In this document: positions 41,860 through 51,621 of the stretch, piece by piece
Position numbering within the stretch: the first letter of the stretch is position 1
Layout of the letters: the number at the start of each line of letters is the position of its first letter
Assembly: GCA_905233825.1 (NCBI GenBank)
Contig: CAJOFE010000001.1
Location: forward strand, 118,638 to 182,637
Source: an uncultured Prevotella sp.
GTDB lineage: Bacteria; Bacteroidota; Bacteroidia; Bacteroidales; Bacteroidaceae
Direction: 5' to 3'
DNA length: 64,000 nucleotides
The notes under the pieces: model-generated
What the model was told of the DNA's origin: nothing
Seen by the model: the letters and a program-made list of their open reading frames with translations, nothing else
Database searches by the model: none
Position numbers and translations under genes: made by a program

Positions 41860-44800
41860 ATGAGAAAACATTTTCTTTTAGTGTTTTTGCTGGCCCTCTT
41901 GCCATTGGCAGGATGGGCAACTAAGCCTGTGGGAACAGCTCCTGCTGCTATATCAGGACTGGTATACACGGGCCAGCCACAGACTCTTGTGACTGCAGCA
42001 ACAGCTCCTACTTCTCCTGCTTATGATGGGACTGTAGGTAAAGTGCTCTATCTCGTTAGTACAAATAACGTAGAGCCAATTAAGACTAATCCCAACTGGA
42101 GTGAAGAGCTTCCAACGGGAACTAATGCTGGTGACTATTACGTTTTCTGGTACTTCACCAATGATGGTACTGTTAACTATGATGAAGACGGAAACATTAA
42201 CACTTCTGGCGTTAAGGTCACAATCGGAAAACGCCCGATTACGGCTGCTGACTACACACATCCTACGGCTAAGGATTTGACGTACACTGGTGATGAGCAA
42301 GATCTTCACACTGCATTATCTTGGACTGGCGGTGTAGAAAGAGGTACTGCTTATTACGACAGGAGTGGTAATGCTGGTACTTGGAAAACGACTTTGCGTT
42401 ATGATGTTAATGCCGGCACTCAGACTGTAAGTACTGCTATTTTACCAGATGATAACCATCAATTCACTAGTGGTTATAGTACAACTATTACGGTTGGCGG
42501 TAAAACAGCATATGTAGTTCAAACAGGTCTTGCCGTAGAGATTAAGAGGGCTAATCCTACAGTCGCTACTTATGGTACTGTAACTACTTCGGATTATGAT
42601 GGCTCTGCTAAGGGCCTCGTTTCGGCTGCTCCTACTTTCCAGGGTATTGCAGCTGGTGGTACTACCCAAGCTGTGACAGGTACTGTTACTTATACATGGA
42701 ATCCTGGAACAGGTAATACAACTGCTACGAATTACGCAGATGTATTGGCTACTGACGCTGATAATTATCCTGTCACATTTACTTTTGTGTCTGGAAATCC
42801 TAACTTCAACGACATTACAACCGTTAATACGGTTGGTGGTACTGATGCTAAGGCCGTGATCAATAAGGCTGTGAACCCTGTTACAGGCGGAACATTGCTT
42901 GATGGTCCTTATACTGGTAATAACCAGGAGTTGATTACTGCAGAACCGACTGCCACTTATGGTACTTTCACTTACGCCTTTGATCCTGCAGCTACAACTG
43001 GATTAACCAAAGCTGAGGTTCTTAAGAAAAATGTTGGAGAATACACTGTTTACTATAAGTTAGATGGTGATAAGAACTATGAGAGTGTTGAAACTTGGAC
43101 TCAGCTGACTACTGGTGTTGCAAAGATCAACAAGATTGACCTCGCTGTTACTGGTACTACGTATGATCTTCCTTATGATGAGGATGATGCAACTTATTTC
43201 GAAAAGAGCGATCTCCTTAACTATCTTAAAAGTGCTATTGTTGCAGCTGATAAGACAACTATAGATCCAGAGGGTTATTCCGTCGTCTCAAGCCTGGTTA
43301 ACGTAACGCTTGTGAAGGGTACAGAATCAATTAATGTTGTTGATGGTGTTCAGTATGGTACTGCAACAAATAATCTCGATGCAGGTGTGTGGACAATCAA
43401 TGTCACTCCAAACACCTCTGCTGATCCTCAGAACTATAATCCTGTTGAACTGACTCCTGGCCAGGTGAACATTCAGCAGGCTAATAATGCAATCACGAGT
43501 CTTACTATTGCAGGTTGGACTTACGGTGGTACTGCTAGCACTCCTGTGGTCGTTGCCGACTTCGGTGCTACAGAAGCTACCTTCGAATACTTCAAGGGTA
43601 CCGAAAGCCTCGGTGCTACTGCTCCTACCGCCGCTGGTACTGACTACTCTGTGAAGGCTACTATTGCCGAGACTAACAACTACAAGAAGGCTGAGGCTAC
43701 AGCTACCTTCACAATTGCTCAGAAGGACATTGCTGCTGCTGACTTCTCGATTACTCCTACTGAAGCTGCTTACACTGGCTCGAACCAGAAGGCAACCCTC
43801 GAGGCAGCAATCGAAGTTGTTCCTGGCACAGCTGAAGCTGCACTTATGGATGTAGACAACGATATCGAATCGATTGCTTTTGCTGAGACAGACGTGACCG
43901 CTAAGGGTACCTACACTGTTAACATCACAGGTAAGGGCAACTATACTGGCACTGATACAAGGTCGTTCGACATCACTCAGGCTACGAACGAGATTACCGC
44001 TGATCCTGAAGCTCCTGCTGCAACTGCTCTGGTTTACACCGGTAGTCCTCTGCCTCTGATCGGTACTGAGGGTACTGCTAAGTTCGGTACTGTTGTTTAC
44101 AGCCTCACTGAGACTGGCACATACGGTGCTGCCAGCACTATCACGGCTACTGATGCTGATACCTACAAAGTCTACTATAAGGTAGTTGGAACTGCTGATT
44201 ACGATGGCGTGGCTCCTGCATCCATCGACGTTGAGATCACTCAGGCTCCGAACGAAGTGACTGTTACTCAGGATGGCTGGACATACAAAGGCACTGCTAA
44301 GGCTCCTGTAATTACAGCTAAGTTTGCTGCAACTGGTGAGCCCACCATTACTTATGCAACGGCTGAAGCACCTACAACATTCGGTACTTACGACGAAATC
44401 GTTAACGGCCAGGCTGGTAACTATATCGTAAAGGCAAGTGTTGCTGAGACTACGAACTGGACAGCTGCTGAGGCTACTGACGAATTCACAATCAATCCAT
44501 TTGCCGTTACTCCTACACTTCCTAAGGCTATTGCTCTGACTTACGATGGTCTTGACCAGGCTCTGGTTAGCGCAGGCGAGGCTGAGGGTACTACCATCAA
44601 GTATGCTATCGTAGCAATCGACGGCGTGGATGTTGAGGCTCCTGTATGGGCTGAGGACATTCCTCAGGCTAAGAACGCTGCTATCTACACTGTAGGCTAC
44701 CAGCTTGCCGAGAATTCCAACTACGCTTACTCAACGATGGGAGGCACTGTTACCGTTAAGATCAACAAGGCACACGTGAAGTACTCACTGGGCAACCAGG

Positions 44801-47430
44801 AAGAGACCTATGACGGCACTGCATTCGATCCCGTCGAGAATGAGGCTTACAAGCTGGTTGACGGCGACCTGATGGTTGGCGATGCAATTACCTTCACATT
44901 CGTCGAAGGTTTTGACAATGTCAACGCAAACACTGGTTTACCCTTCACTGAGCTGGCTTACACAGGTGCTGAGAACTACACTGTCGAGTTCACCAACAGC
45001 GGTATGCTGACTATCAACAAGGCTAAGCTCGTTAAGGATGCTGACTACAAAGCTCCTGTTGCTATCACAGGTCTGACCTACGACGGTGAGGCAAAGAATC
45101 TCGTTACTCCTGGTTCTGTAGCAGAGGTTGATGAGAAGCCGCTCGGCACCATCATGTTCGCTGACTCTAAGGATGGTGAGTATTCAGCAACCGTTCCTCA
45201 GGGAACTGACGCTAAGCCTTACGATGTTTGGTTCAAGGTTGTTGGCGATGCCAACCACAAGGATACTGAGCCTGCACAGATTGAGGGCGTAGCCATCGCT
45301 CCTACTGCTCTGCTCGCTGAATGGCTGCCCGCTAATTATCTGGAAGAGGACGGCAAAACTATTAAGCCCGTTGTTGTGCCTTACAAGGCTGAGAACTATG
45401 TCTTTGATGATATCACGCTGGAAGGCTTGACAGCATCTACAGACGGTGAAGCCGGTGACTATCAGGTTATCGCTACTGAGATGTACGACGCTGATGACTA
45501 TGAGATCGAAGTCAAGGGTCTGAACAACTACGCTGGTAGCAGCCTGTATATTCCTGTTACGGTTACTCCTGCCGAGCTGATTGTTGTTGCTCCTAACGCT
45601 ACGAAGACCTATGACGGTACTAACGTTGTTGAGGAGAAGGAATTCGGTGAGTTCATCTACAACGGTCTGCTGAAGCCTGACCATGTCGCCGATTTCGCTA
45701 TTGCTGACGTGATTACTGTTCCTGCCGACGCTATCGACGTTAACGAGGATGGCTATGAGCTTACTGTTGACCTTGATGCGTTCCCCACGCCGAAGAACTA
45801 TGTCATCAATACTGCTGACGTTCTGCCCGGCACGCTGACCATCAATCCTGCTGCTGCCGTTACTATCGGCTTCAAGGAGGGTGTTACCTACAGCAAGCAG
45901 TATGGTACTGAGGATGAGCTGGCAGTCGTTGCTGATGACCTGACAGCTATCAACAAGACCGAGCTCTTCGATGCTCCTGCTGACTTCGCTGGTCTGCTGA
46001 CTATCACTCGTGAAGAGGGTGAGGTCTTTACTGAAGAGGGCTACACTGTAAGTCTTGCTTTCTCAACGGAGAAGGCTCTTAAGGACGCTGTTGCTAAGTT
46101 CAAGGCAAACTATGAGGCTGTTGACTTCGGTACGACCAAGTTCTTCATCACTCAGAATGAGAATCCTATCAAGGTTTCTATCGCTTCTGCAAGCAGAACC
46201 TACAACGGTGAGGTTCCCACGCTGGCATGGGCTGACGACCTGTCGAACATGATCGTAACTGGTACAACTGCTCCTAAGGATGAGATCTTCAGCGAGCTGC
46301 CTACCATCACTATCACTGGTGCTAAGGCTGACGCTGGCGACTACAACATCGAGCTGAGTGGCGGTAAGTCTGACCACTTCAAGAAGATCAACTTCGTTCT
46401 CGGTTCTTACTACACTATCGAGCCCGTGGCTGTCAAGGCTGTATTCAATAGCATTCCTGTTGCTGCCGTTGGTCTCGTTGGTGAGGACATCCTGGCACAG
46501 GTTGACTGGGCTGTTGAGGCTGACGACGAGGCTGATGCCGCTACGCTTGAGGCTAACAAGGGCCTGTTCGAGCTGGCATTCGCTGACGGCGTTCTCGACA
46601 AGGACGGTAAGATTGCTGAGGGCGAGACCGGTGAGGCCGCTCTGGTTATCAACTACAAGGGTGAGGAAGATCCTGCTAACTTCGCATTCGACGGTGACAA
46701 TACTGCCGACCTGAACATCGGTGGCGAGGGTGAAGACATTGCTCTTGACGATGCTGGTGAGATTATTACCTATGCAAGCGAGGGTTCAAATGTTACCTTC
46801 ACTCAGAGCCGTAAGGTTAAGACGAATGTATGGCAGGCTGCCGTTCTGCCGTTCGACGCTACTCCCGCTCAGATCAGTGATGCATTCGGCTATGCTGCTG
46901 TTGACCTGTTCGACCAGAGCAGAACCAATGCTGACGAGGTACACTTCAGCCTGAATGTTTCTGAAACGGTTAAGGCTGGTACTCCGTTCCTGTTCAAGAC
47001 TGACAACGAAGTTGACTTCAACACTGTCACGTTCGAGAATGTGAACCTGGTTAACACTGAGGGTCTGAACACTACCGTTAAGGACGACGACACTGACATC
47101 GAGTTCATCGGTACCTTCAAGAAGATCGGCGTTTGGGGCGAGCAGTTCAGATATCTGTCAGGCGGTACATGGTACAACGCTGGCAAGTACACTGAGGCTA
47201 AGCCTGCTAACATCAAGCCGCTCCGTGCTTACCTGAACATGGGTAGCAACGCAGGTGCTCGTATCATCATCGAGGAGCCCGACGGAACCACTTCTATCAT
47301 GGACGTCAGAAGCTTCAACGAGGATATGACTGCTGAGGGCTGGTACACCATCGAGGGTAAGAAGCTCAACGCTGCTCCCACTCAGAAGGGTGTCTATATC
47401 CAGAACGGCCAGAAGGTTGTCATTAAGTAA
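41860..47430 (+). CDS. Giant MBG-repeat surface protein B
   Basis: 1856 residues with signal peptide MRKHFLLVFLLALLPLAGWA, nearly identical to giant A. About 13 MBG/YDG-type beta domains follow, with LVYTGQPQTLV, LTYTGDEQDLH, AAYTGSNQKATL, LTYDGLDQALVS, LTYDGEAKNLVT, KTYDGTNVVEE and others. The C-terminal 240 residues (VTFTQSRKVKTNVWQAAVLP, FGYAAVDLFDQS, VKAGTPFLFKTD, EQFRYLSGGTWYNA) end GWYTIEGKKLNAAP and KGVYIQNGQKVVIK. The middle domains differ from A, so they would present different surfaces. Codons are rich in T-ending forms (GCT, ACT, GGT). It lies downstream of the consensus promoter at 41537 and is the copy expected to be expressed in this orientation. Confidence 0.87.
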   Translation: MRKHFLLVFLLALLPLAGWATKPVGTAPAAISGLVYTGQPQTLVTAATAPTSPAYDGTVGKVLYLVSTNNVEPIKTNPNWSEELPTGTNAGDYYVFWYFTNDGTVNYDEDGNINTSGVKVTIGKRPITAADYTHPTAKDLTYTGDEQDLHTALSWTGGVERGTAYYDRSGNAGTWKTTLRYDVNAGTQTVSTAILPDDNHQFTSGYSTTITVGGKTAYVVQTGLAVEIKRANPTVATYGTVTTSDYDGSAKGLVSAAPTFQGIAAGGTTQAVTGTVTYTWNPGTGNTTATNYADVLATDADNYPVTFTFVSGNPNFNDITTVNTVGGTDAKAVINKAVNPVTGGTLLDGPYTGNNQELITAEPTATYGTFTYAFDPAATTGLTKAEVLKKNVGEYTVYYKLDGDKNYESVETWTQLTTGVAKINKIDLAVTGTTYDLPYDEDDATYFEKSDLLNYLKSAIVAADKTTIDPEGYSVVSSLVNVTLVKGTESINVVDGVQYGTATNNLDAGVWTINVTPNTSADPQNYNPVELTPGQVNIQQANNAITSLTIAGWTYGGTASTPVVVADFGATEATFEYFKGTESLGATAPTAAGTDYSVKATIAETNNYKKAEATATFTIAQKDIAAADFSITPTEAAYTGSNQKATLEAAIEVVPGTAEAALMDVDNDIESIAFAETDVTAKGTYTVNITGKGNYTGTDTRSFDITQATNEITADPEAPAATALVYTGSPLPLIGTEGTAKFGTVVYSLTETGTYGAASTITATDADTYKVYYKVVGTADYDGVAPASIDVEITQAPNEVTVTQDGWTYKGTAKAPVITAKFAATGEPTITYATAEAPTTFGTYDEIVNGQAGNYIVKASVAETTNWTAAEATDEFTINPFAVTPTLPKAIALTYDGLDQALVSAGEAEGTTIKYAIVAIDGVDVEAPVWAEDIPQAKNAAIYTVGYQLAENSNYAYSTMGGTVTVKINKAHVKYSLGNQEETYDGTAFDPVENEAYKLVDGDLMVGDAITFTFVEGFDNVNANTGLPFTELAYTGAENYTVEFTNSGMLTINKAKLVKDADYKAPVAITGLTYDGEAKNLVTPGSVAEVDEKPLGTIMFADSKDGEYSATVPQGTDAKPYDVWFKVVGDANHKDTEPAQIEGVAIAPTALLAEWLPANYLEEDGKTIKPVVVPYKAENYVFDDITLEGLTASTDGEAGDYQVIATEMYDADDYEIEVKGLNNYAGSSLYIPVTVTPAELIVVAPNATKTYDGTNVVEEKEFGEFIYNGLLKPDHVADFAIADVITVPADAIDVNEDGYELTVDLDAFPTPKNYVINTADVLPGTLTINPAAAVTIGFKEGVTYSKQYGTEDELAVVADDLTAINKTELFDAPADFAGLLTITREEGEVFTEEGYTVSLAFSTEKALKDAVAKFKANYEAVDFGTTKFFITQNENPIKVSIASASRTYNGEVPTLAWADDLSNMIVTGTTAPKDEIFSELPTITITGAKADAGDYNIELSGGKSDHFKKINFVLGSYYTIEPVAVKAVFNSIPVAAVGLVGEDILAQVDWAVEADDEADAATLEANKGLFELAFADGVLDKDGKIAEGETGEAALVINYKGEEDPANFAFDGDNTADLNIGGEGEDIALDDAGEIITYASEGSNVTFTQSRKVKTNVWQAAVLPFDATPAQISDAFGYAAVDLFDQSRTNADEVHFSLNVSETVKAGTPFLFKTDNEVDFNTVTFENVNLVNTEGLNTTVKDDDTDIEFIGTFKKIGVWGEQFRYLSGGTWYNAGKYTEAKPANIKPLRAYLNMGSNAGARIIIEEPDGTTSIMDVRSFNEDMTAEGWYTIEGKKLNAAPTQKGVYIQNGQKVVIK

Positions 47431-47525
47431 CTTGTGATTAAGCAGAACTTGCTCATGCCCGCCATGAGCGTGGGCAAGTTCTCTTTTGAATGAATCTTAT
47501 CAAAACAAAAAGAGAAAGTAAGAAA

Positions 47526-47633
47526 ATGAAAAAGATTGAGTACCTGTCTCCCGAGATGGAGACCATCGAGCTGAAGTATCTCAAGATGCTTTGCGCAAGT
47601 GATGAACGATCCAGACTAATCAATACACTATAG
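47526..47633 (+). CDS. Microprotein B (35 residues), altered tail
   Basis: Begins MKKIEYLSPEMETIELKYLK then MLCASDE exactly like microprotein A, but ends RSRLINTL. Compared with A, the DNA after GATGAA has lost roughly 40 bases and the frame changes, so the acidic tail is gone. The ribosome-binding region (GAAAGTAAGAAA) is kept. It may be a degraded copy or a variant core. Confidence 0.65.
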   Translation: MKKIEYLSPEMETIELKYLKMLCASDERSRLINTL

Positions 47634-47634
47634 A

Positions 47635-47668
47635 AGACCGGAGGAGATTGCTTCTTCGGTCTTTTAAT
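47635..47668 (+). terminator. Hairpin after microprotein B
   Basis: AGACCGGAGGAG (47635-47646), loop ATTG, CTTCTTCGGTCT (47651-47662), then TTTTAA. The stem has 12 pairs with two G-U. It is the counterpart of the hairpin at 32271-32306. Confidence 0.8.
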
Positions 47669-47686
47669 TAAACAAGAGTTACTTCT

Positions 47687-48490
47687 ATGAAGAAAACCCT
47701 ACTCACCGTCATCATGGCCGTAACCGCCCTCTCGACCGTCAATGCACAGAGGGTGGTGACATTGGACGATACGAAGGACCTGACGGAGAAGATCAACAGT
47801 ATGGCAGGGGTCGAAGGAAAAAACGTGAAGTTCACGGACCGTGCCGTGAACGGCGACATTTGGAACGTGCTGGTACTGCCCTTCGATACGAACGTGGCAG
47901 GCGTCTCGAAGGCCTTCGGCTATGCAGCCGTAGATATGCTGGACGAGACGAACGAAACCGGCACCATCCATTTCAAGACGGTCACAGGCGCCATACCTGC
48001 CAACACGCCGTTCCTGCTGAAACCTACCAGCAACCCCCGAACGGGCAAGACGAACTACAAGAACGTCACGTTTGCCAATGTGACGTTAGTGGAGGTCACT
48101 GCCAAGGTGGAGGTAAGCGATGCTGCAGGCAACAAGTGCGTGGGCACCTATGCACCCACCACCTTCTTCGGCGAGAAATACTGGTACCTGTCGAAAGGCT
48201 TCTGGTACGGTTCCAGTCTCTATACCGAGGAGAATCCCGTGGAGCTGAGGGCCCTCCGTGCCTATATCGATTACACGGAGAACACCGTCACGTCAGCGCC
48301 GAAGATCATCATCGACGAGCCCGACGGCACGCTGACTACCATCGATGCTGCCACCTTCAACACGGGTGAGTTCAGCACGAAGGCCTCGCAGGACAACGCC
48401 TGGTACACCCTCACGGGCATCCGCCTGAATGAGAAGCCCACGACAAGGGGCGTGTATATACATCAGGGGAGGAAAATTATCATTAGATAA
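47687..48490 (+). CDS. Secreted stand-alone C-terminal-domain protein (module B)
   Basis: 267 residues with signal peptide MKKTLLTVIMAVTALSTVNAQ. VKFTDRAVNGDIWNVLVLPF, GYAAVDMLDETN, IPANTPFLLKPTSN, EKYWYLSKGFWYGS and the end WYTLTGIRLNEKPTTRGVYI parallel the C-terminal domain of the giant proteins and the module A copy at 31453-32262. The role is unknown; it might pair with, cap or compete with the same domain of the giant protein. Its upstream hairpin could limit its expression relative to the microprotein. Confidence 0.8.
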   Translation: MKKTLLTVIMAVTALSTVNAQRVVTLDDTKDLTEKINSMAGVEGKNVKFTDRAVNGDIWNVLVLPFDTNVAGVSKAFGYAAVDMLDETNETGTIHFKTVTGAIPANTPFLLKPTSNPRTGKTNYKNVTFANVTLVEVTAKVEVSDAAGNKCVGTYAPTTFFGEKYWYLSKGFWYGSSLYTEENPVELRALRAYIDYTENTVTSAPKIIIDEPDGTLTTIDAATFNTGEFSTKASQDNAWYTLTGIRLNEKPTTRGVYIHQGRKIIIR

Positions 48491-48800
48491 AAAGCCTCTA
48501 CAGCCTCTCCCCTATCCCCTCCCCAAAGGGGAAGGGGGAAAGCCTCACCCCTTGCCCCTCAAGCCCCCTCCTACCTCCCCCAGAAGGGGGAGGTTTTTTA
48601 CTCTCCTCCTTTTCTCAAAGGAGGGGTTGCCCGAAGGGCGGGGTGGTATCAGTATTCCTGCCATTGGTTGTCGCCACCACCCCTATTAGAAGATTGCTCC
48701 ATGAAGACGCAATCGCCTCCCCGGAGGAGGGGAGTAGACTATCCCCAAACTTCTCAAGCCCCCACTTACCCCCCCCAAAAAAAGCCTCTCCCCTAACCCC
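48489..48800. repeat. GC-rich composite repeat cluster after module B
   Basis: Blocks CTCCCCAAAGGGGAAGGGGG, CCTCCTACCTCCCCCAG, CCTTTTCTCAAAGGAGGGG, GCCCGAAGGGCGGGGTGGT, and GAAGATTGCTCCATGAAGAC with GCAATCGCCTCCCCGGAGG. The last block matches 38528-38574 upstream of giant A. The 48491-49002 gap otherwise holds AT-rich DNA and the nrdD promoter. Confidence 0.85.
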
Positions 48801-48952
48801 CCATTTCTTTCCTTATAAAGATAATCGTGAAATTCGTGCCAAAAATAGAATCGGAGGGAGAGGAAAAAGTGAACTTGCTGAAAGGCAGGGGATTGACATT
48901 TTTTAACGGCAAATAGTGTCTGTGGAGTGATGGAAAATCAGATTATTATTGC

Positions 48953-48960
48953 TAACTTTG
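48953..48960 (+). promoter_or_regulatory. -7 element for nrdD
   Basis: TAACTTTG lies 42 bases before the nrdD start. No clear TTTG at 20 bases upstream. Confidence 0.5.
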
Positions 48961-49002
48961 CAATCGTTTTTCATATAACACTAAAAGCTTAAAATAAGAA
49001 TT

Positions 49003-51243
49003 ATGATACAGACAGTTGTAAAACGCGACGGGCGCATCGTGGGCTTTAACGAGCAGAAAATCATGGCGGCCATACGTAAGGCGATGATGGCGACGGACAA
49101 GGGTGAGGACGAGCGGCTGATAGGCCTGATTACCGACCATGTGGCCCAGCGCGGCAATGCGCAGATGAGCGTGGAGGAGATACAGGATGCCGTGGAGCTG
49201 GAGCTGATGAAATCGAGCCGTAAGGACGTGGCGCAGAAGTATATCGCCTATCGTCATCAGCGCTCTGTGGCCCGTAAGGCGAAGACGCACGACATCTTCC
49301 TGGACATCGTAAACGTGAAGTCGAACGACATCACGCGTGAGAATGCCAACATGAATGCTGACACGCCTGCCGGCATGATGATGAAATTCGCTTCGGAGAG
49401 CACGAAGCCTTTCGTGGATGACTACCTGCTAGGCGACGATGTACGTGAGGCCGTGAAGGCGAACCTGCTGCACATACACGACAAGGACTACTATCCTACG
49501 AAGAGCCTGACCTGCGTGCAGCACCCGTTGGACCATATCCTGAACTGTGGCTTCATAGCCGGACACGGGGCTTCACGTCCTGCCAAGCGCATAGAGACAG
49601 CTAGCGTGTTGGCGTGTATATCGATGGAATGTGCGCAGAACGAGATGCACGGCGGACAGGCTATCCCTGCCTTCGACTTCTATCTGGCACCTTTCGTGCG
49701 CATGACTTATCAGGAGGAGCTGAAATACCTGGAGGAGCTGAACGGCGAGGACTACAGCACGCTCTACGACGAGCCGCTGATGGACTATCTGAAACAGCCG
49801 CTCGACGGGCTGACGGGTATTGACCGTGTGCGCCAGCATGCCATCAACAAGACGGTGGGTCGCGTGCATCAGGCGATGGAGGCTTTCATCCATAATATGA
49901 ACACCATCCACTCGCGAGGCGGCAATCAGGTGGTTTTCTCGTCAATCAACTATGGTACGGACACGAGCGCCGAAGGCCGTTGCGTGATGCGCGAGATACT
50001 GCTCTCGACCTACGAGGGCGTGGGCGACGGTGAGACGGCTATCTTCCCCATCCAGATATGGAAGAAGAAGCGGGGGGTGAACTATCTGCCTGAAGACCGT
50101 AACTTCGACCTCTACCAGCTGGCCTGCAAGGTGACGGCACGCCGTTTTTTCCCTAACTTCCTGAACCTGGACGCGTCGTTCAACCAATGCGACGAGTGGC
50201 GTGCTGACGATCCGCTGCGCTATGAGCATGAGGTGGCTACGATGGGCTGTCGTACGCGCGTGTTTGAGAATCGTTTCGGTCCGAAGACATCGATTGGAAG
50301 AGGTAATCTGAGCTTCTCGACAATCAATATCGTGAGACTGGCACTTGAGTGTAGGATGGAGAAAGGAGAAAGGAGTCAGGAAGAGAGGATTGCGCTGTTC
50401 TTCGCTAAGCTCGACCGTATGCTGGAGGTGACGGCGAAGCAGTTGGACGACCGCTTCCAGTTCCAGAAGACGGCATTGGCGCGACAGTTCCCCTTGCTGA
50501 TGAAGAGCCTGTGGATAGGCGGCGACAAGCTGAGTCCAGACGATAAGGTGGAGGCCGTGATCAATCAGGGTACGCTGGGCATCGGTTTCATCGGACTGGC
50601 AGAATGTCTTGTGGCCCTCGTGGGCAAGCATCACGGCGAGAGCGAGGAGGCTCAGGAGCTGGGCTTGAAGATTGTGACCTACATGCGTGACCGCATCAAC
50701 GACTTCTGCGAGCGCTACCATCATAACTATTCCGTGCTGGCCACGCCTGCTGAGGGACTGGCTGGACGCTTCACCAAGCGCGACCGTAAGGACTTCGGCA
50801 GTATTCCTGGCGTCACCGATCGCGACTACTACACGAACTCGAACCACGTGCCCGTGTATTACAAATGCAGCGCTCGTCACAAGGCGGAGGTAGAGGCTCC
50901 CTATCACAACCTGACGCGTGGCGGACATATCTTCTATGTGGAGATTGACGGTGACGCCACCCACAATCCGCAGGTGATTATGAGCGTGGTGGATATGATG
51001 GATCGCCTGGATATGGGCTACGGAAGCGTGAATCACAACCGCAACCGCTGTATGGACTGTGGCTATGAGAACGCTACTCCCGACTTGAAGGAGTGTCCGC
51101 GTTGTCACAGTCATCATATCGATCGCCTGCAGCGCATCACGGGTTACCTCGTCGGCACCACCGACCGCTGGAACAGTGGTAAGCTGGCGGAGCTGAATGA
51201 TCGTGTCACCCATATCGATGACGGGGAACAGAGGCTGTTTTGA
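49003..51243 (+). CDS. nrdD: Anaerobic ribonucleoside-triphosphate reductase
   Basis: 746 residues. An N-terminal ATP-cone (VVKRDGRIVGFNEQKIMAAI, MSVEEIQDAVELELM) is followed by the large glycyl-radical barrel (HIHDKDYYPTKSLTCVQHPL, NQVVFSSINYGTDTS). Near the C-terminus are the zinc site CMDCGYENATPDLKECPRCH and the glycyl-radical loop RITGYLVGTTDRWN. It makes dNTPs from NTPs under anaerobic conditions. A small Glu/Lys/Arg-rich bump (RMEKGERSQEERIA) coded by purine-rich repeat-like DNA lies near 50355-50390. The activase nrdG follows after a 378-base repeat-filled gap. Confidence 0.96.
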   Translation: MIQTVVKRDGRIVGFNEQKIMAAIRKAMMATDKGEDERLIGLITDHVAQRGNAQMSVEEIQDAVELELMKSSRKDVAQKYIAYRHQRSVARKAKTHDIFLDIVNVKSNDITRENANMNADTPAGMMMKFASESTKPFVDDYLLGDDVREAVKANLLHIHDKDYYPTKSLTCVQHPLDHILNCGFIAGHGASRPAKRIETASVLACISMECAQNEMHGGQAIPAFDFYLAPFVRMTYQEELKYLEELNGEDYSTLYDEPLMDYLKQPLDGLTGIDRVRQHAINKTVGRVHQAMEAFIHNMNTIHSRGGNQVVFSSINYGTDTSAEGRCVMREILLSTYEGVGDGETAIFPIQIWKKKRGVNYLPEDRNFDLYQLACKVTARRFFPNFLNLDASFNQCDEWRADDPLRYEHEVATMGCRTRVFENRFGPKTSIGRGNLSFSTINIVRLALECRMEKGERSQEERIALFFAKLDRMLEVTAKQLDDRFQFQKTALARQFPLLMKSLWIGGDKLSPDDKVEAVINQGTLGIGFIGLAECLVALVGKHHGESEEAQELGLKIVTYMRDRINDFCERYHHNYSVLATPAEGLAGRFTKRDRKDFGSIPGVTDRDYYTNSNHVPVYYKCSARHKAEVEAPYHNLTRGGHIFYVEIDGDATHNPQVIMSVVDMMDRLDMGYGSVNHNRNRCMDCGYENATPDLKECPRCHSHHIDRLQRITGYLVGTTDRWNSGKLAELNDRVTHIDDGEQRLF

Positions 51244-51420
51244 ATTAAGAAGTAAGAGTTAAGAATTAAGAGGGATTGCCCGATGGGCAAGGAAGAATTA
51301 AGAATTAAGAGTTAAGAGGGATCGGCTGCGCCGAGGAAGAAGGAAGATTTAACAAGGAAGAATTATGAATTAAGAATTAAGAGGGATTGCTTTCAGCAAG
51401 TAAAAAGGAAAATGTAAGAA
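51244..51420. repeat. AATTAAG heptamer stutter
   Basis: Degenerate period-7 copies of AATTAAGAATTAAGAGTTAAG interrupted by GGGATTGCCCGATGGGCAAGG and GGGATCGGCTGCGCCGAGG hairpins. No gene is seen. Confidence 0.8.
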
Positions 51421-51596
51421 GTACTTCTAAATTCTAAACTCTAAATTGCCAAAGGCAACACCTCTAAATTCTAAATTCTAAATTCTAAATTGCCGAAGGC
51501 AACACCTCTAAAATCTAACATCTAAATTCTAAATTGCCAAAGGCAACACCTCTAAATTCTAAATTCTAAACTCTAAATTGCCAAAGGCAACACCTC
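51421..51596. repeat. Four exact-length 44-bp tandem units between nrdD and nrdG
   Basis: Units at 51421, 51465, 51509 and 51553, each with TTCTAAA-type heptamers and ending AATTGCC(A/G)AAGGCAACACCTC. Each unit carries a GCC-AAA-GGC small palindrome. No variable spacers, so it is not a CRISPR array. Confidence 0.9.
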
Positions 51597-51621
51597 TAAA
51601 TTCTAAAATCTAAATTCTAAC

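Noticed and set aside
51421..51596. Possible CRISPR array
   Set aside because: The units are contiguous 44-bp tandem copies without unique spacers, and no cas genes are near.
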